A stretch of 64,000 nucleotides of DNA, from assembly GCF_921293095.1 (NCBI RefSeq), contig NC_060252.1, forward strand, positions 1,984,001 through 2,048,000, in the 5' to 3' direction. Numbering within the stretch: the stretch's first letter is position 1; each line of letters begins with the position of its first letter. This document shows, in pieces, positions 34,270 through 44,218 of this stretch. The notes beneath the pieces are model-generated. The model was not told the origin of the DNA. It did not search any database and saw nothing but the letters and a program-made list of their open reading frames with translations. The position numbers were made by a program, and so were the translations under genes. The DNA comes from Ischnura elegans. Lineage: Eukaryota; Arthropoda; Insecta; Odonata; Coenagrionidae.

Positions 34270-35305
34270 TAATATTTCAGATTTTCCAGCACCTGAAAGT
34301 GATCAGACATCCGCAAATCCCTCGGATTATATACATTGCACTGTTTTCGTGGAAGTTTATTCGGAAATTATTTGCAAAATCTCTTTCGTTCTTATCTTTC
34401 ATATGGTATTTTACTTCCTTAAATCTCAAATTATTCCTTTGGTGAGTTATTGGCAAGCATCGTTATAAAATAGCCTTTAACGGTAATAATGGTACTTCCG
34501 GAAATTATTCACCCTGTTCAACGATTAAATATGCCTATTCTATACCCGAAAAACGTCCCTAGGATAGAATCATTTTTTTTAGGTTTGCTGTGCCCTGCCA
34601 TTATTATTATCACTTGATCGAGACTCAGGAGATTAAAAACATTAACATACGTCACTTCATAAGGAGTATTTCACTTCGGCCTTGGTAAGAAGCCGTTTGC
34701 GTTTCTGATATTATATTTGTTAATAGTGTTTGAAAGCCAGGAATAACATCTATATTCTTATAAGGCCGTGGAAACATGCCGATGGGCTCAGAGGCAATGG
34801 TGCGTACGTAGCTTCTATGACAACTTGTATTAACGTTTACCACAAGATAGCTATAAATAATTATTTCCTTAAAAATACCTTTCCTCACTACATAAGGTTT
34901 TAACTGCTGACAATCTTTCGTTATGGCTGTAACTGATTTTACAAAGGTATGGAAGCAGACGAAGCTGAAATCCAACGCCTTCCATTTGATTAATACTCAC
35001 GTATGAGAACGATTTCTAGGTATTTTTCGCTATAAGATGTTAAGTGCATATGAACTTGTTAACTAGTAACCACTGTCGATGTGTTTATATTCATTTTTGC
35101 CATAAATTAGTTCATAATTACCGAAGTATCGTATACAGATACGTAGGAAACTTGCCCTTCATGATAGGTGGCGCTCCTACCGGCCTCAACGGGAAACGGC
35201 TTCATTAAATGACCATGCCTGAACGGAGAGTGTCCAGACCTTCTCATGTTCTAAGACCGTGCTTCCGACGATGCTTGCTTTTGTTTATATTTATAAGCCA
35301 TTGAG
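34270..35305. other. Unassigned DNA
   Basis: No supportable feature. A 107-residue minus-strand frame at 34652-34975 has no domain that I recognise. Confidence 0.35.
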
Positions 35306-35311
35306 GTGAAA

Positions 35312-35426
35312 ATGGTGATAAGGTTGTTGAACGCCACCTTTTTTTGGAGTTTTAAAGCTTTTGCGGTGGTTTTGTGGGCATTCTTACCATTCCAAGAAAG
35401 ACTTCCAGCCGACGAAATATTCCAAG
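35312..35426 (+). CDS. Candidate first coding exon (membrane protein, perhaps GT22-like)
   Basis: ATG at 35312 lies in a good start context (GAAAATGG) and opens MVIRLLNATFFWSFKAF, then a hydrophobic AVVLWAFLPF, then ERLPADEIFQ. The frame meets CCAAG then GTGAGT at 35427, a strong splice donor. A short cytosolic end, a membrane helix and a luminal P-x-DE-(F/I)-FQ block are seen at the start of GT22 mannosyltransferases of the GPI and N-glycan pathways (for example PIG-Z, HPDEFFQ). The similarity is only a few residues. A later exon was not found. Confidence 0.3.
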
Positions 35427-35779
35427 GTGAGTTAATATCTTTTTATTTCTATTTGGACGGCGTGATTATTCAGGGAAATGTTAGTATAATGTAAATGTTG
35501 ATCGTCATTAATTTAGATCCTAGATCCGGGAAATTGTATCCATGAGTCAGTCAGTTACCTCAAGCGCTGTAAGTAATAGGGATAATGAGAATGATAACTC
35601 TACATGTGGAGTTACATCTAATGAGTATTGTACGGATAGTAAGAAGGTAAATTCATTGATTAGGAAACAAAATTGGAATATTCTTCTCAGAAAACACTGA
35701 GATGTAAATAACTCACCCAATGTATTTTGTGAATTATTTAGTAATATAAATTTATTAAGATCCTCAAGTTAAGGCAAAA

Positions 35780-35985
35780 ATTTTTGTAGAAAACCAGGTA
35801 ACAAATGGGTTACAAAAGAGTTTACTGAATTATTTCAGCAAAGAGATAAAGCATTTAGAAGATGGAAAAGTCATCAAGACAGAATTCATCTTAAACAGGC
35901 ATACAAAACATTAAGAAATAAAGTGAACAAAGAAATTAGTAAATCAAAATTGAAGTACTATCATGACATGGAAATTGCATTTCTT
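35780..35985 (+). pseudogene. Non-LTR retrotransposon ORF2 scrap
   Basis: The plus strand reads KWVTKEFTELFQQRDKAF, then RRWKSH and LKQAYKTLRNKVNKEISKSK, the linker between endonuclease and RT in jockey/CR1-type elements. Related low-quality reading begins near 35680. Stops precede and follow it. It is not closely related to LINE families 1 or 2 of this window. Confidence 0.65.
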
Positions 35986-37035
35986 AAATGAGAGAGATTT
36001 CTTATGTTGCAAAGGAAACTATTCTGTTGTATAGCAATTGAGTGTTGATTCCACATGAATGGTTGCGTTTTCTTGCCTTTTTATATCTGTGGACGCACTC
36101 AATGTGTATTCTTTTGGATAATTTCCTGTTTACTATTTGGAGCCACTTTGGAGGCAGTTATACGGAACGTGCCGACAAACCAGGGAGGTTTTGCGGGACC
36201 GAATTGTTAATGGTTTTTACCTATTTCTTTATTGCACTTCCTGACGAGCCGATTTTGGCTCGTGAGGACCTGAGGTGCGATCTTGCTTGTACATAATTAT
36301 TATTGTAAATGTTCCTATTCGTGGAATATGTAACTACACAAATTTATTATTATTTTTGAACATTTATTCTTGTAATAATAAACTAATTATATTGCTTTTT
36401 AAATACCTATGATATTATTGAATGAAATAAAAAGGAAACTAAAAGAATATCTTAACACAAGATAGACATTAATCTTGCTGGAGACAGTTTTTTTTTGCTA
36501 TAGCAGGGTCTTTTCAACTCTTTCAAGTATACATCTGAAAATTATAAGAAGTTCACTGTGGATAAATATAAATTGAGACCAAAAATTGCGTGCTCTTCCG
36601 TTTCGAATTTTGAAATTATAGCAATTGTCAAAGGATATGAGTACACAGAATATTTAATGCTCATAATTGGGTTTTCCTTAAAATCCTGATGAATCTACTT
36701 CATCGTGAATGCTTCTCGAAAGCACTCCGGAAATCAGGGAAAAATAAAATTTCAAATCGAATAAACAGCATTTCGTAGTTAGCCAATCAGATCCATCGCG
36801 TGATTGTAGTAATAGAATCGCATCCATCATGGCCGCATGCGCACTAACGATCATGCTTAAACCTGCTCGAGAATTCGCAAGGCAACGCAGCGCCGCTCCC
36901 CGTGAACGTTGAACTCGAAACATTGGAATGCTGACGCCCCGCTCTCCCCAATTTGAAGCAAGAAACTACGTGAGTGAAAAAGTGGACGTGGACAACGGTA
37001 GTTGATGTAAAAAGTCAGAAATCAGAGGGTAAAAA
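35986..37035. other. Unassigned DNA
   Basis: No supportable gene or repeat ends in this AT-rich stretch. Confidence 0.4.
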
Positions 37036-37040
37036 TTCGG

Positions 37041-37112
37041 CCTGAGTAGGACTCGAACCCAGAATCCCCCGGCCGGGTGGTCAACCAGTTTCGCTACCTC
37101 GCAGGGCGCTTA
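37041..37112 (-). repeat. tRNA-like SINE head or tRNA pseudogene
   Basis: On the minus strand TAGCGAAACTGG (37085-37096) fits the polymerase III A box, and GGTTCGAGTCC (37049-37059) is a near-perfect B box. Their start-to-start spacing of about 37 bp is shorter than the usual 44. The acceptor stem does not pair and the anticodon arm is poor. This suggests a tRNA-derived SINE rather than a working tRNA. Confidence 0.6.
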
Positions 37113-39466
37113 GATTTACCATGACTTCGGCGGGGGTTTTACACAAAAAAACTCCCTTCGCTTTGGTCCACAAGTGTAACCAATAGATGGCACTGGGGCA
37201 GCTCACCACTCACCAACAGAAAATCGAATTCTACGCCTTTTCCCGATTCATATGCACAGGAGCATCATAAATAGGATTGCCACCGAGTTAGGAGGGCACG
37301 GGGGTGCTTCGAAGCAGCCTTATCACGCACCGCTCACAAGAGGTTCATGGTCCTCCGACGTGCGTTCGCACGACATCTGCACTACCGTCGCAGAACTACG
37401 CTCCCTTCGACGGGGAAAAATAATCGAGGAGGTTGTGAATCTCTGGAGGCGCTGTTTTACGAGTTTTTGGCGTGGCCGAAGTTTCTGAATCTTAGTCTGG
37501 CAATTTTCGGACTTAGTCTCAGACTGATATTTTTCGGTGGCTAAGTTTTGTTCTGAAAATGAACTACATCAAGGGAAAAATGCCACCATAATCATTAGTA
37601 TTGCGCCGGTGATTGTCATGGGATTTTTCCCATCATTCGCGATACTTCTATTAATGTATAAACTCTTTGTCTGTTAGCCGCTTTTCTGGTGGAGATATCC
37701 TTGAAATATACATTATTACTGTATTTGTTAAATTCCGTGGCCTATAATAAAATTCAATGCCAGTAAAAGTGCAGGTGTATGACTAGTTTACTCTCGTAAA
37801 ATTTTATTTTCAGCTGAGCTGCTTACAGAAAGTAATCCTGGTGATTGATAATAATTCTTCCCTGGAAAAAGATGTTAGAGTCATAACTTCGCGAAACCTA
37901 CCAATGTAGTAAGGAAAAAAGGTTTACGATGTGCGTTAAATAGTTTATTTCAATGTATTACCGAGTTATGACCAATAATTTCACCAAACAGTAAGCATTA
38001 TGGGATTATCAATGTTTTTGTGAAAGTGGGCTTGGCTCGTCCTTCCCAAGCACCCCCATTCCGGCCACACTCTACGCTCGAAACCAGTGGTCCCCCCCCC
38101 CCCTAGATATTTACAACCTCCTTAGGCATAAAGGAGTTAACAAGAGACGACCAAATTATATTATTGATAATATGCAGCAGATTCATGCATTGATATGGAT
38201 GTAGTTAGTTCCTGTTGTCATTTGTGGCTGCATTTTATATTGTGGCTATATTTTACCCCAACCGTAACATAATATGATTATTTATATGTCAGATAATTTT
38301 ACAAAATTTCGGAGATATTTTTGCCATGATGGGTTACGAAAATAAATTATTGCCTATACAAGAAACAAATTTTTTGCTGAACTAACATTTAAAGTAATTT
38401 TGAATCAACTTCCTCCCGTAATAGTATTCCACCTTGCTTGAACTTACTTCACTCTACATTGGGCCCGAAATATTTATCGACGTTTATGGCTATCGAAATG
38501 GCCAATGGTTATGTCATTTCCATTTCCAGGTTTCTTACTGTGCGACGAGATTCATTCCAATTTACTTTGCATGTCAACTCTCCACCGGGAGTCAATAGAT
38601 ACTAGAACTAAGGAGAAAGATGCGCTTGACCGTGACGTCAGTGTATTCCTTCTCTCGCGCGGAGCCAAAGGCAACAAACTAAGAAATGCAAAGAGACGGC
38701 ATTGAGTCATCACTCAAAATACACTTATTTTTATGTGAGCTTGAAACTTCAAAAGACCAACCATGAGGCCCAGAGGATGTTACATGCCTATTGAATTCTT
38801 AAACGCTAAATTATTTATTGAAAATCAACTCCCATGATGCGTTACCATTTGGGCAGTTGACCGAGGAGTGCATTTTCACATCCATTCTCCGCATTTTCGT
38901 GTCCCACTACAATAGCACTAGCAATTAGCTGCAAAGGCGATGAGTCACGACCTCACTTATTTCACGGACAAATTCCTTCGCAGAGCTGACAGAAGGCAAA
39001 GCATCGAGCTGCCTATTCTCTGTAGCTTTTTATCGGGAAATTTTTCGCGTCTGTGTATGTTTCATCAGGCACATTGAGCAAATGATTGAGTTAACAGAAT
39101 GCTAGGCTTACCCTAAAATTTTCCGACAAAGTGTGCATTACACATAAAGAAACCTCTAAAAATTTCATCCACTCCGCAAACTGGCAGTACTGGTTACTAG
39201 TGAGGTGATTGGCTAGCTAAGTTTTGGTGATATTATGACGCCACCTCTGCCTACACACGCGAGGTCACCTTCCATTTACTCACCCCTTGGGTGTGAATTG
39301 CGCTTACACTCGTTATATGAAAACCTGCGAGTTAGGATGTGCGTTCAAACGATGTTTTCGACCCTCGCACGCGCCTCGCACATGGTGCGAGGGTCGCGCA
39401 TTCCACAGTTTTGATTGAGTACTTATGGTGGCCGCCACAGCGATGAAAACGTTGAAATGTACTTAC
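37113..39466. other. Unassigned DNA, probably intron of the KCNQ gene
   Basis: This lies downstream of the channel exon on the minus strand. No further channel exon was recognised, including the next expected segment S1-S2. A C12 homopolymer lies at about 38094-38105. Confidence 0.4.
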
Positions 39467-39642
39467 ACTGTGAAGTGGTAAATGAAGCACTTCCATCCAG
39501 TTGGACGCTCCAGGAAGTTGTACACTTGGCCCTGGAAGGTGGCGTGTCCGGCTCGGCGGTGGTCCTTCATCAGGTAGCGGGCTTCCCAAAGGGTCCTCTC
39601 CTGGATCAGGGCCCGCGGGTCGAGGCCTTCAAACGAAAACAT
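39467..39642 (-). CDS. KCNQ1-like: KCNQ-type potassium channel exon (N-terminal to S1)
   Basis: The minus strand encodes [19 protein letters not shown] preceded by [16 protein letters not shown], then GTAAGT at 39466-39461. The block [17 protein letters not shown] is the signature just before helix S1 of KCNQ1 channels, which form voltage-gated potassium pores in the plasma membrane. The exon ends after two bases of the valine codon, the same position and phase as I recall for the human KCNQ1 exon 1 donor. An in-frame ATG at 39642-39640 (MFSFEGLD) follows an in-frame TGA by one codon. It could start the protein, which is why 39642 is given. Alternatively AG at 39628-39627 is an acceptor and the exon begins at 39626. 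A LINE ends only about 40-57 bp upstream. Confidence 0.88.
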
Positions 39643-39924
39643 CAGTCATTTCCATTCGGGCAGAGGATGAAAATATACGAGACTACATCTACATCTACAA
39701 ATTACCCTGCGAGCCACCTCTAGGGTGTTTGGCAGGGGGTGATCAATCACCAGCATGCAGCATGCATTTGGAATCCCACATGCACACCACACCGTCCAAG
39801 AAACGTCCCGTATAATAACAAACTATACTACTATATGCTGTTAGAAATAGAATATAGAATAGAAATTCAGAAACATGCAGTAAGTTTTACATAGGTTAGT
39901 AGGCTACACTACAAGTCATGCAAT

Positions 39925-42900
39925 CTATTTACGCGTTCTATTGCTGCCGTTATAATCTCTTATTGATCGTGGAAAAAATGACATTCGGAATCTGTCTGTT
40001 CTGCAATCTATCTCTCTTACTTTATTTATATGATCTGATCTTCCGTAGTACGTTGGCGTCCGCAAGATATGGTTAACTTCGTCAGAAAAGACACTGCTCT
40101 TGAATTTATCTAAAAGGTTTAGTCTATTTTTCAATCTACGGTCCGACAGAGATTCCCATCCAAGTTTATCTAAGAGGTCAGTTACACTAACAAGACTATC
40201 GTAACGACCTTTCACATACCTGGCAGCTCTTCTTTGCACGCGTTCTAACTCTGTTATTAAGCCTTTTTCATGAGGGTCCCAAACACTGGCAGCATATTCC
40301 AAATGTGGTCTAACGAGGGAAAAGTAGCTAATTTCTCTCACTTTGTCGTCGCACTTTCCTAATATTCTTTTAACAAAACCCATTTTACGATTAGCTTGAC
40401 CGGTTATTTCTCGAATATGTTTATTCCACGATAGATCATTATTGAGTCTAACCCCTAGATATTTCACAGATTCAACTGCCTTTAACTGCGTGCCCCGAAT
40501 GACATAGTTACGCTGTAGGGAGTTATTCTTCTTCCAGAAATTCATTACGACGCATTTTTCCAAATTTAATTCTAACTGCCAAGCATCGCACCAAGCTTGG
40601 ATAGCAGCAAGTTCATTCGTTAGTTCATCTATATCTTTGCTGGAACGGATTTCTCGGTAAACTACAGCGTCGTCTGCAAATAATCGTAACTTACTCTGCA
40701 CTACTTCGCCAATGTCGTTTATATAAAGAAGGAATAGGAGTGGACCAATGACACTACCCTGAGGAACGCCAGAAGTCACTCTAACCTCATTGGAGACTGC
40801 ACCGTCTAATACTACTCTTTGGACGCGGTCGCTCAAAAATTCTCTAATCCAGGAAATGACATCTTCGTCTAGGCCATAAGATTTCAGTTTTATTACTAAC
40901 TTTCCGTGGGGTACTTTATCAAATGCCTTTTTAAAATCAAGAAAAATCGCGTCTACTGGAATGTTGTCTTCCCCGGAGACTAAAATATCGTGGGCGAAAA
41001 GCGCTAACTGAGTTTCGCACGATCTGCTTTTCCTGAATCCATGTTGATTTCCCATTAATAAGTTTTGCTCGTCTAGGTGTTTCATTACCGAGCTGACTAC
41101 GATGTGTTCAAGGACTTTGCAAGAGATGGACGTTAAGGATATCGGCCTGTAATTAGATGGCTGTTCCTTGTCTCCACTTTTAAATATTGGCGTCACATTA
41201 GCGATTTTCCAGTCATTAGGTACTTCGTGTTGCTTGATGGATTTACTGAATATTAACTGCAAGTAGGGGGCAAGTTCTGAGGCTAGTTCTTTATATACGC
41301 GAGAAGGGATTTCGTCTGGACCAGGTGATTTATTTGGACTAAGCGATTTCAATATATTTTCTATTCCGAGCGTACTAATGTCAATAGCTGGAATATTATG
41401 TATACAGGGATTGTCATCGGTCTCGGGTGAGTTCTCGGAAGGCTCCGTGAACACGCTTTTAAAGTAGGAATTTAATAAATTGGCTTTATCGTAACTGCTT
41501 GTCAACACATCTCCATTGTCGTTTCTCAGCGAACATACGGTAGATCGTTTACCTTGAACTTCCCTAACATATGACCAAAATGCTTTTGGGTTATCCTGTA
41601 ACTGCTCTACTAGTGTTTTTCTTTTAAAATTCGTGAACGCATTCCTGAACGCTTCCTTCGTGGCGGCTTTAGTCATCCTATATTTTTTAATTATTAGCTC
41701 GCGTTCATTAGCGTATAAATCCGTGCTGACTTTTTTCATTTTAGCATGACACGCTCTCTGTCGCCTCAATGATTTTCTCACTTCCGCGTCGTACCATCTC
41801 GGTTTGCTGCCTTCTTTTACTATTTTACTAGGGATGTAGCTATTTATTCCCGAAGTTACGAGCGAAAGAAAAGCTTTCCAAGTATTCTCTACATTTAACT
41901 TTAATACTGATTCTTGAAACTCGGGGAAAGCATTTTTCATATGACTCTTAAACCCATCAAAATTAGCTCTTTTAAAAATGAAAACTTTACGCTCTTTTTT
42001 AAAGTTTACAGCGGTATTTAGAGAAAACTTTGCAGTTACTACCCTATGGTCACTTATTCCTTCGACAGTGCCAACGTTTATTACCTGATGTGGTATATTT
42101 GTCGCTAATAAATCAAGAATATTTTCTCCTCTGTTTGGTGCGGATGCTATTTGAAACAATGAATTAGATGTGAAAGTGTGTAATAAAGCCTCGCAGATCA
42201 CTTTATCCCTCCCACCAGGAATGAAGCTATAAGTCTCCCAATCTATAGAAGGTACGTTGAAATCTCCACCCACAATCAAGTTTCTTTCAGGATACATGGA
42301 TGCTACGCTGTTTATTTGATTTTGAAAATCCAACATTGACGTTATATCTGAGTTAGGTGGTCTGTAATACGAACATAATAAAATAGTTTTGAATTTTGAA
42401 CATTTAATTAAACACCACACAGATTCAACGCTGGTCTCAGTTACGGTTATCGCTTGGCTGACGATTGAATTCTTTACAGCTATAAAAACTCCGCCCCCAA
42501 CTCGATTAATTCTATCTTTCCGATAAACAGTGAACGATTTTGGGAAGATCTCATTGTCTGAATCATCATCTGTTAGCCAACTTTCTGTTCCAAAAATGAC
42601 GTTACACTTCGTACTATGAATTAAATGGTGGAATTCGGGAATCTTATTTCTTAAACTACGGCAATTAACCACAGCCACGATTAAAACTTCGGAAGTAGTA
42701 ATATTGCGATTCGGGAATAATTCTGATTTGCTTTTGTCGAATAGACTATTCACAGGCTCTATACCGTTGATAAATGGAAATGCATGTCTTATTGACACAC
42801 TATCAAAATGATTTGAGCCTTGACTGCCTTTGAACGTGTTGCTCGACTGACGCTTCTCGTGCTTAAATGTAATACCTGAAACGCTGATTTTTCTCTCTAC

Positions 42901-42969
42901 TTCTCTATTCTCATACCTGGAAGAATTTTTGTCTGTGAAAAGTTTTGAACTTACCCCTTTATTTTTCAA
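39925..42969 (-). CDS. LINE family 1 ORF2: endonuclease and reverse transcriptase
   Basis: The 1,014-residue open frame has an APE-type endonuclease at residues about 95-315 (VVNCRSLRNK, GTESWLTDD with E129, GGDFNVPSIDW with D236 and N238, GISDHRVV with D307 and H308). The reverse transcriptase covers about 560-850 (NYRPISLTSISCKVLEHIV, IFLDFKKAFDKVPH, SGVPQGSVIGPLLFLLY, and the catalytic FADD at 764-767). A C-terminal region follows with YLGVRLNNDLSWNKHI and LVRPHLEYAASVWDP. These are the parts needed for target-primed reverse transcription. No internal stop is present, so the element may be competent. The start ATG lies 32 bp after the ORF1 stop. Confidence 0.95.
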   Translation of the reverse strand: MKNKGVSSKLFTDKNSSRYENREVERKISVSGITFKHEKRQSSNTFKGSQGSNHFDSVSIRHAFPFINGIEPVNSLFDKSKSELFPNRNITTSEVLIVAVVNCRSLRNKIPEFHHLIHSTKCNVIFGTESWLTDDDSDNEIFPKSFTVYRKDRINRVGGGVFIAVKNSIVSQAITVTETSVESVWCLIKCSKFKTILLCSYYRPPNSDITSMLDFQNQINSVASMYPERNLIVGGDFNVPSIDWETYSFIPGGRDKVICEALLHTFTSNSLFQIASAPNRGENILDLLATNIPHQVINVGTVEGISDHRVVTAKFSLNTAVNFKKERKVFIFKRANFDGFKSHMKNAFPEFQESVLKLNVENTWKAFLSLVTSGINSYIPSKIVKEGSKPRWYDAEVRKSLRRQRACHAKMKKVSTDLYANERELIIKKYRMTKAATKEAFRNAFTNFKRKTLVEQLQDNPKAFWSYVREVQGKRSTVCSLRNDNGDVLTSSYDKANLLNSYFKSVFTEPSENSPETDDNPCIHNIPAIDISTLGIENILKSLSPNKSPGPDEIPSRVYKELASELAPYLQLIFSKSIKQHEVPNDWKIANVTPIFKSGDKEQPSNYRPISLTSISCKVLEHIVVSSVMKHLDEQNLLMGNQHGFRKSRSCETQLALFAHDILVSGEDNIPVDAIFLDFKKAFDKVPHGKLVIKLKSYGLDEDVISWIREFLSDRVQRVVLDGAVSNEVRVTSGVPQGSVIGPLLFLLYINDIGEVVQSKLRLFADDAVVYREIRSSKDIDELTNELAAIQAWCDAWQLELNLEKCVVMNFWKKNNSLQRNYVIRGTQLKAVESVKYLGVRLNNDLSWNKHIREITGQANRKMGFVKRILGKCDDKVREISYFSLVRPHLEYAASVWDPHEKGLITELERVQRRAARYVKGRYDSLVSVTDLLDKLGWESLSDRRLKNRLNLLDKFKSSVFSDEVNHILRTPTYYGRSDHINKVREIDCRTDRFRMSFFPRSIRDYNGSNRTRK

Positions 42970-43001
42970 CCCACTAATATATCTACACTCTGCCCTACTC
43001 T

Positions 43002-44027
43002 CTACTCTAAAAAAGACCTACAGTGCTCAAATATGCTACTCGCTACACGACTAGCCGACTCGGCCGTGTAATGGACTCCCGAACGGTTCAGAGGGATCCG
43101 ACACGATCGGATTGCCGGCCTAAGGTCCACGAAGGAGGCTCCGATGTCCGTGCAGAAACGACGCAGCCTCTGGTTTATGCCTTCCACTCGGCTCCAAACC
43201 AGAGAACCACGATCGATCTTCGGGACAAGACTACAAATCGAAAGCTCAATGCCGACTCCAATGGTCCCACCCACCCGCTTCACTTCGGAATTCAGATCCC
43301 GGAGGGAATCTAGAATTTCCTCAGATCCACGGAAGGTGGCATCATTGACGCCGACATGAGCCACGACCCGCAGTCTGGAGCACTTCGTGCCCCGTACCGC
43401 CGCACCAACCGCCTGCGTCACCTGAGGAACACCGCCACCAGGGATGCACCATGACGTTACACGGTCGCTTACACCTTCGCGGTCTGCCCTCTCCCGTAAC
43501 GGGACCATCACACGACGGACATTGCTACTCCCTAACACTATGATCCCCCCCTTCCCACTCTGACGCCCCTTCCTAGGTGCCGGTTTCGGGGTAGGAGTAG
43601 GCACGTAAGGCACCTCGGAGTTTCCATCCGACAGCAACTGGTACCTGTTCGAGACGGGGACGAGATTTGCCTCAGCATCCCCCAAACCCCGTCTTAGAGT
43701 GACACTACCACCGTCCCTCCGAGACACGACCCTCCAAAACTCAGATTTACGGGGTGACGTGACCCCGTCATCGAGAGATGGACCTCGAGGAAGGCTCTCG
43801 ATCGACCAGCCGCTATTTGCAATCGGGCGAACCCGTGCAGCCCCTGTGGCACGGCGACCTTTCGAAGAACCACCCCTCGGACCATTCCCCTCAGCGGTAT
43901 CAGCCACCCTTTCAAACTGGGCCCGAAGTTCCCGCACCATCGTCTCCAACGCGGTAATGCGGTCTCCGAGAGCCTCGCATTCACCGGCGTTTTCAACTCC
44001 GGCAACGGGTGACCTATTCGAAGGCAT
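43002..44027 (-). CDS. LINE family 1 ORF1 with SGNH/GDSL-esterase-like domain
   Basis: The 341-residue protein has an N-terminal coiled-coil-like stretch (residues about 15-45, EALGDRITALETMVRELRAQ), a low-complexity linker and a domain from about 160 to the end. In the latter IIVLGSSNVRR (166-169) matches SGNH block I. HVGVNDA (G226, N228, D229) matches block III. SGVHYT (H319) matches the catalytic histidine block, although the usual aspartate three residues earlier is not there. CR1 and L2 ORF1 proteins are known to carry such esterase domains. The role is probably RNA or membrane association during retrotransposition. The ATG at 44027 is the first in frame. Confidence 0.88.
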   Translation of the reverse strand: MPSNRSPVAGVENAGECEALGDRITALETMVRELRAQFERVADTAEGNGPRGGSSKGRRATGAARVRPIANSGWSIESLPRGPSLDDGVTSPRKSEFWRVVSRRDGGSVTLRRGLGDAEANLVPVSNRYQLLSDGNSEVPYVPTPTPKPAPRKGRQSGKGGIIVLGSSNVRRVMVPLRERADREGVSDRVTSWCIPGGGVPQVTQAVGAAVRGTKCSRLRVVAHVGVNDATFRGSEEILDSLRDLNSEVKRVGGTIGVGIELSICSLVPKIDRGSLVWSRVEGINQRLRRFCTDIGASFVDLRPAIRSCRIPLNRSGVHYTAESASRVASSIFEHCRSFLE

Positions 44028-44078
44028 CCTATCATTATCGCAACTTTGGATTTCAGAAAAGCTTACCTGACGGGAGAT

Positions 44079-44218
44079 ACGCTTAATAGATATTTGAGAG
44101 AGTAAAACAAACCGATAAACTTACTAGCTTGTCTCTTTTTAATAGATTTTTACGCTTAATAGATATTTGAGAGAGAGTAAAACAAACCGATAAACTTACT
44201 AACTTGTCTCTTTTTAAA
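44079..44218. repeat. 73-bp tandem duplication in the LINE 5' UTR
   Basis: ACGCTTAATAGATATTTGAG begins at 44079 and again at 44152. The two units share AAACAAACCGATAAACTTAC and CTTGTCTCTTTTTA. It lies directly upstream of ORF1, where tandem units sometimes act as internal promoter repeats in LINEs. Confidence 0.85.

Noticed and set aside
37041-37112. A functional tRNA gene on the minus strand
   Set aside because: The A and B boxes are good, but the spacing is short and the acceptor and anticodon arms do not pair.
39467-39480. CACAGTG on the minus strand at the exon end as a Transib terminus
   Set aside because: It encodes the conserved channel residues before the splice donor and has no terminal-repeat context.
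39415-39815. Plus-strand frames of 102-104 residues
   Set aside because: They are antisense to the KCNQ exon and run into the LINE 3' UTR.
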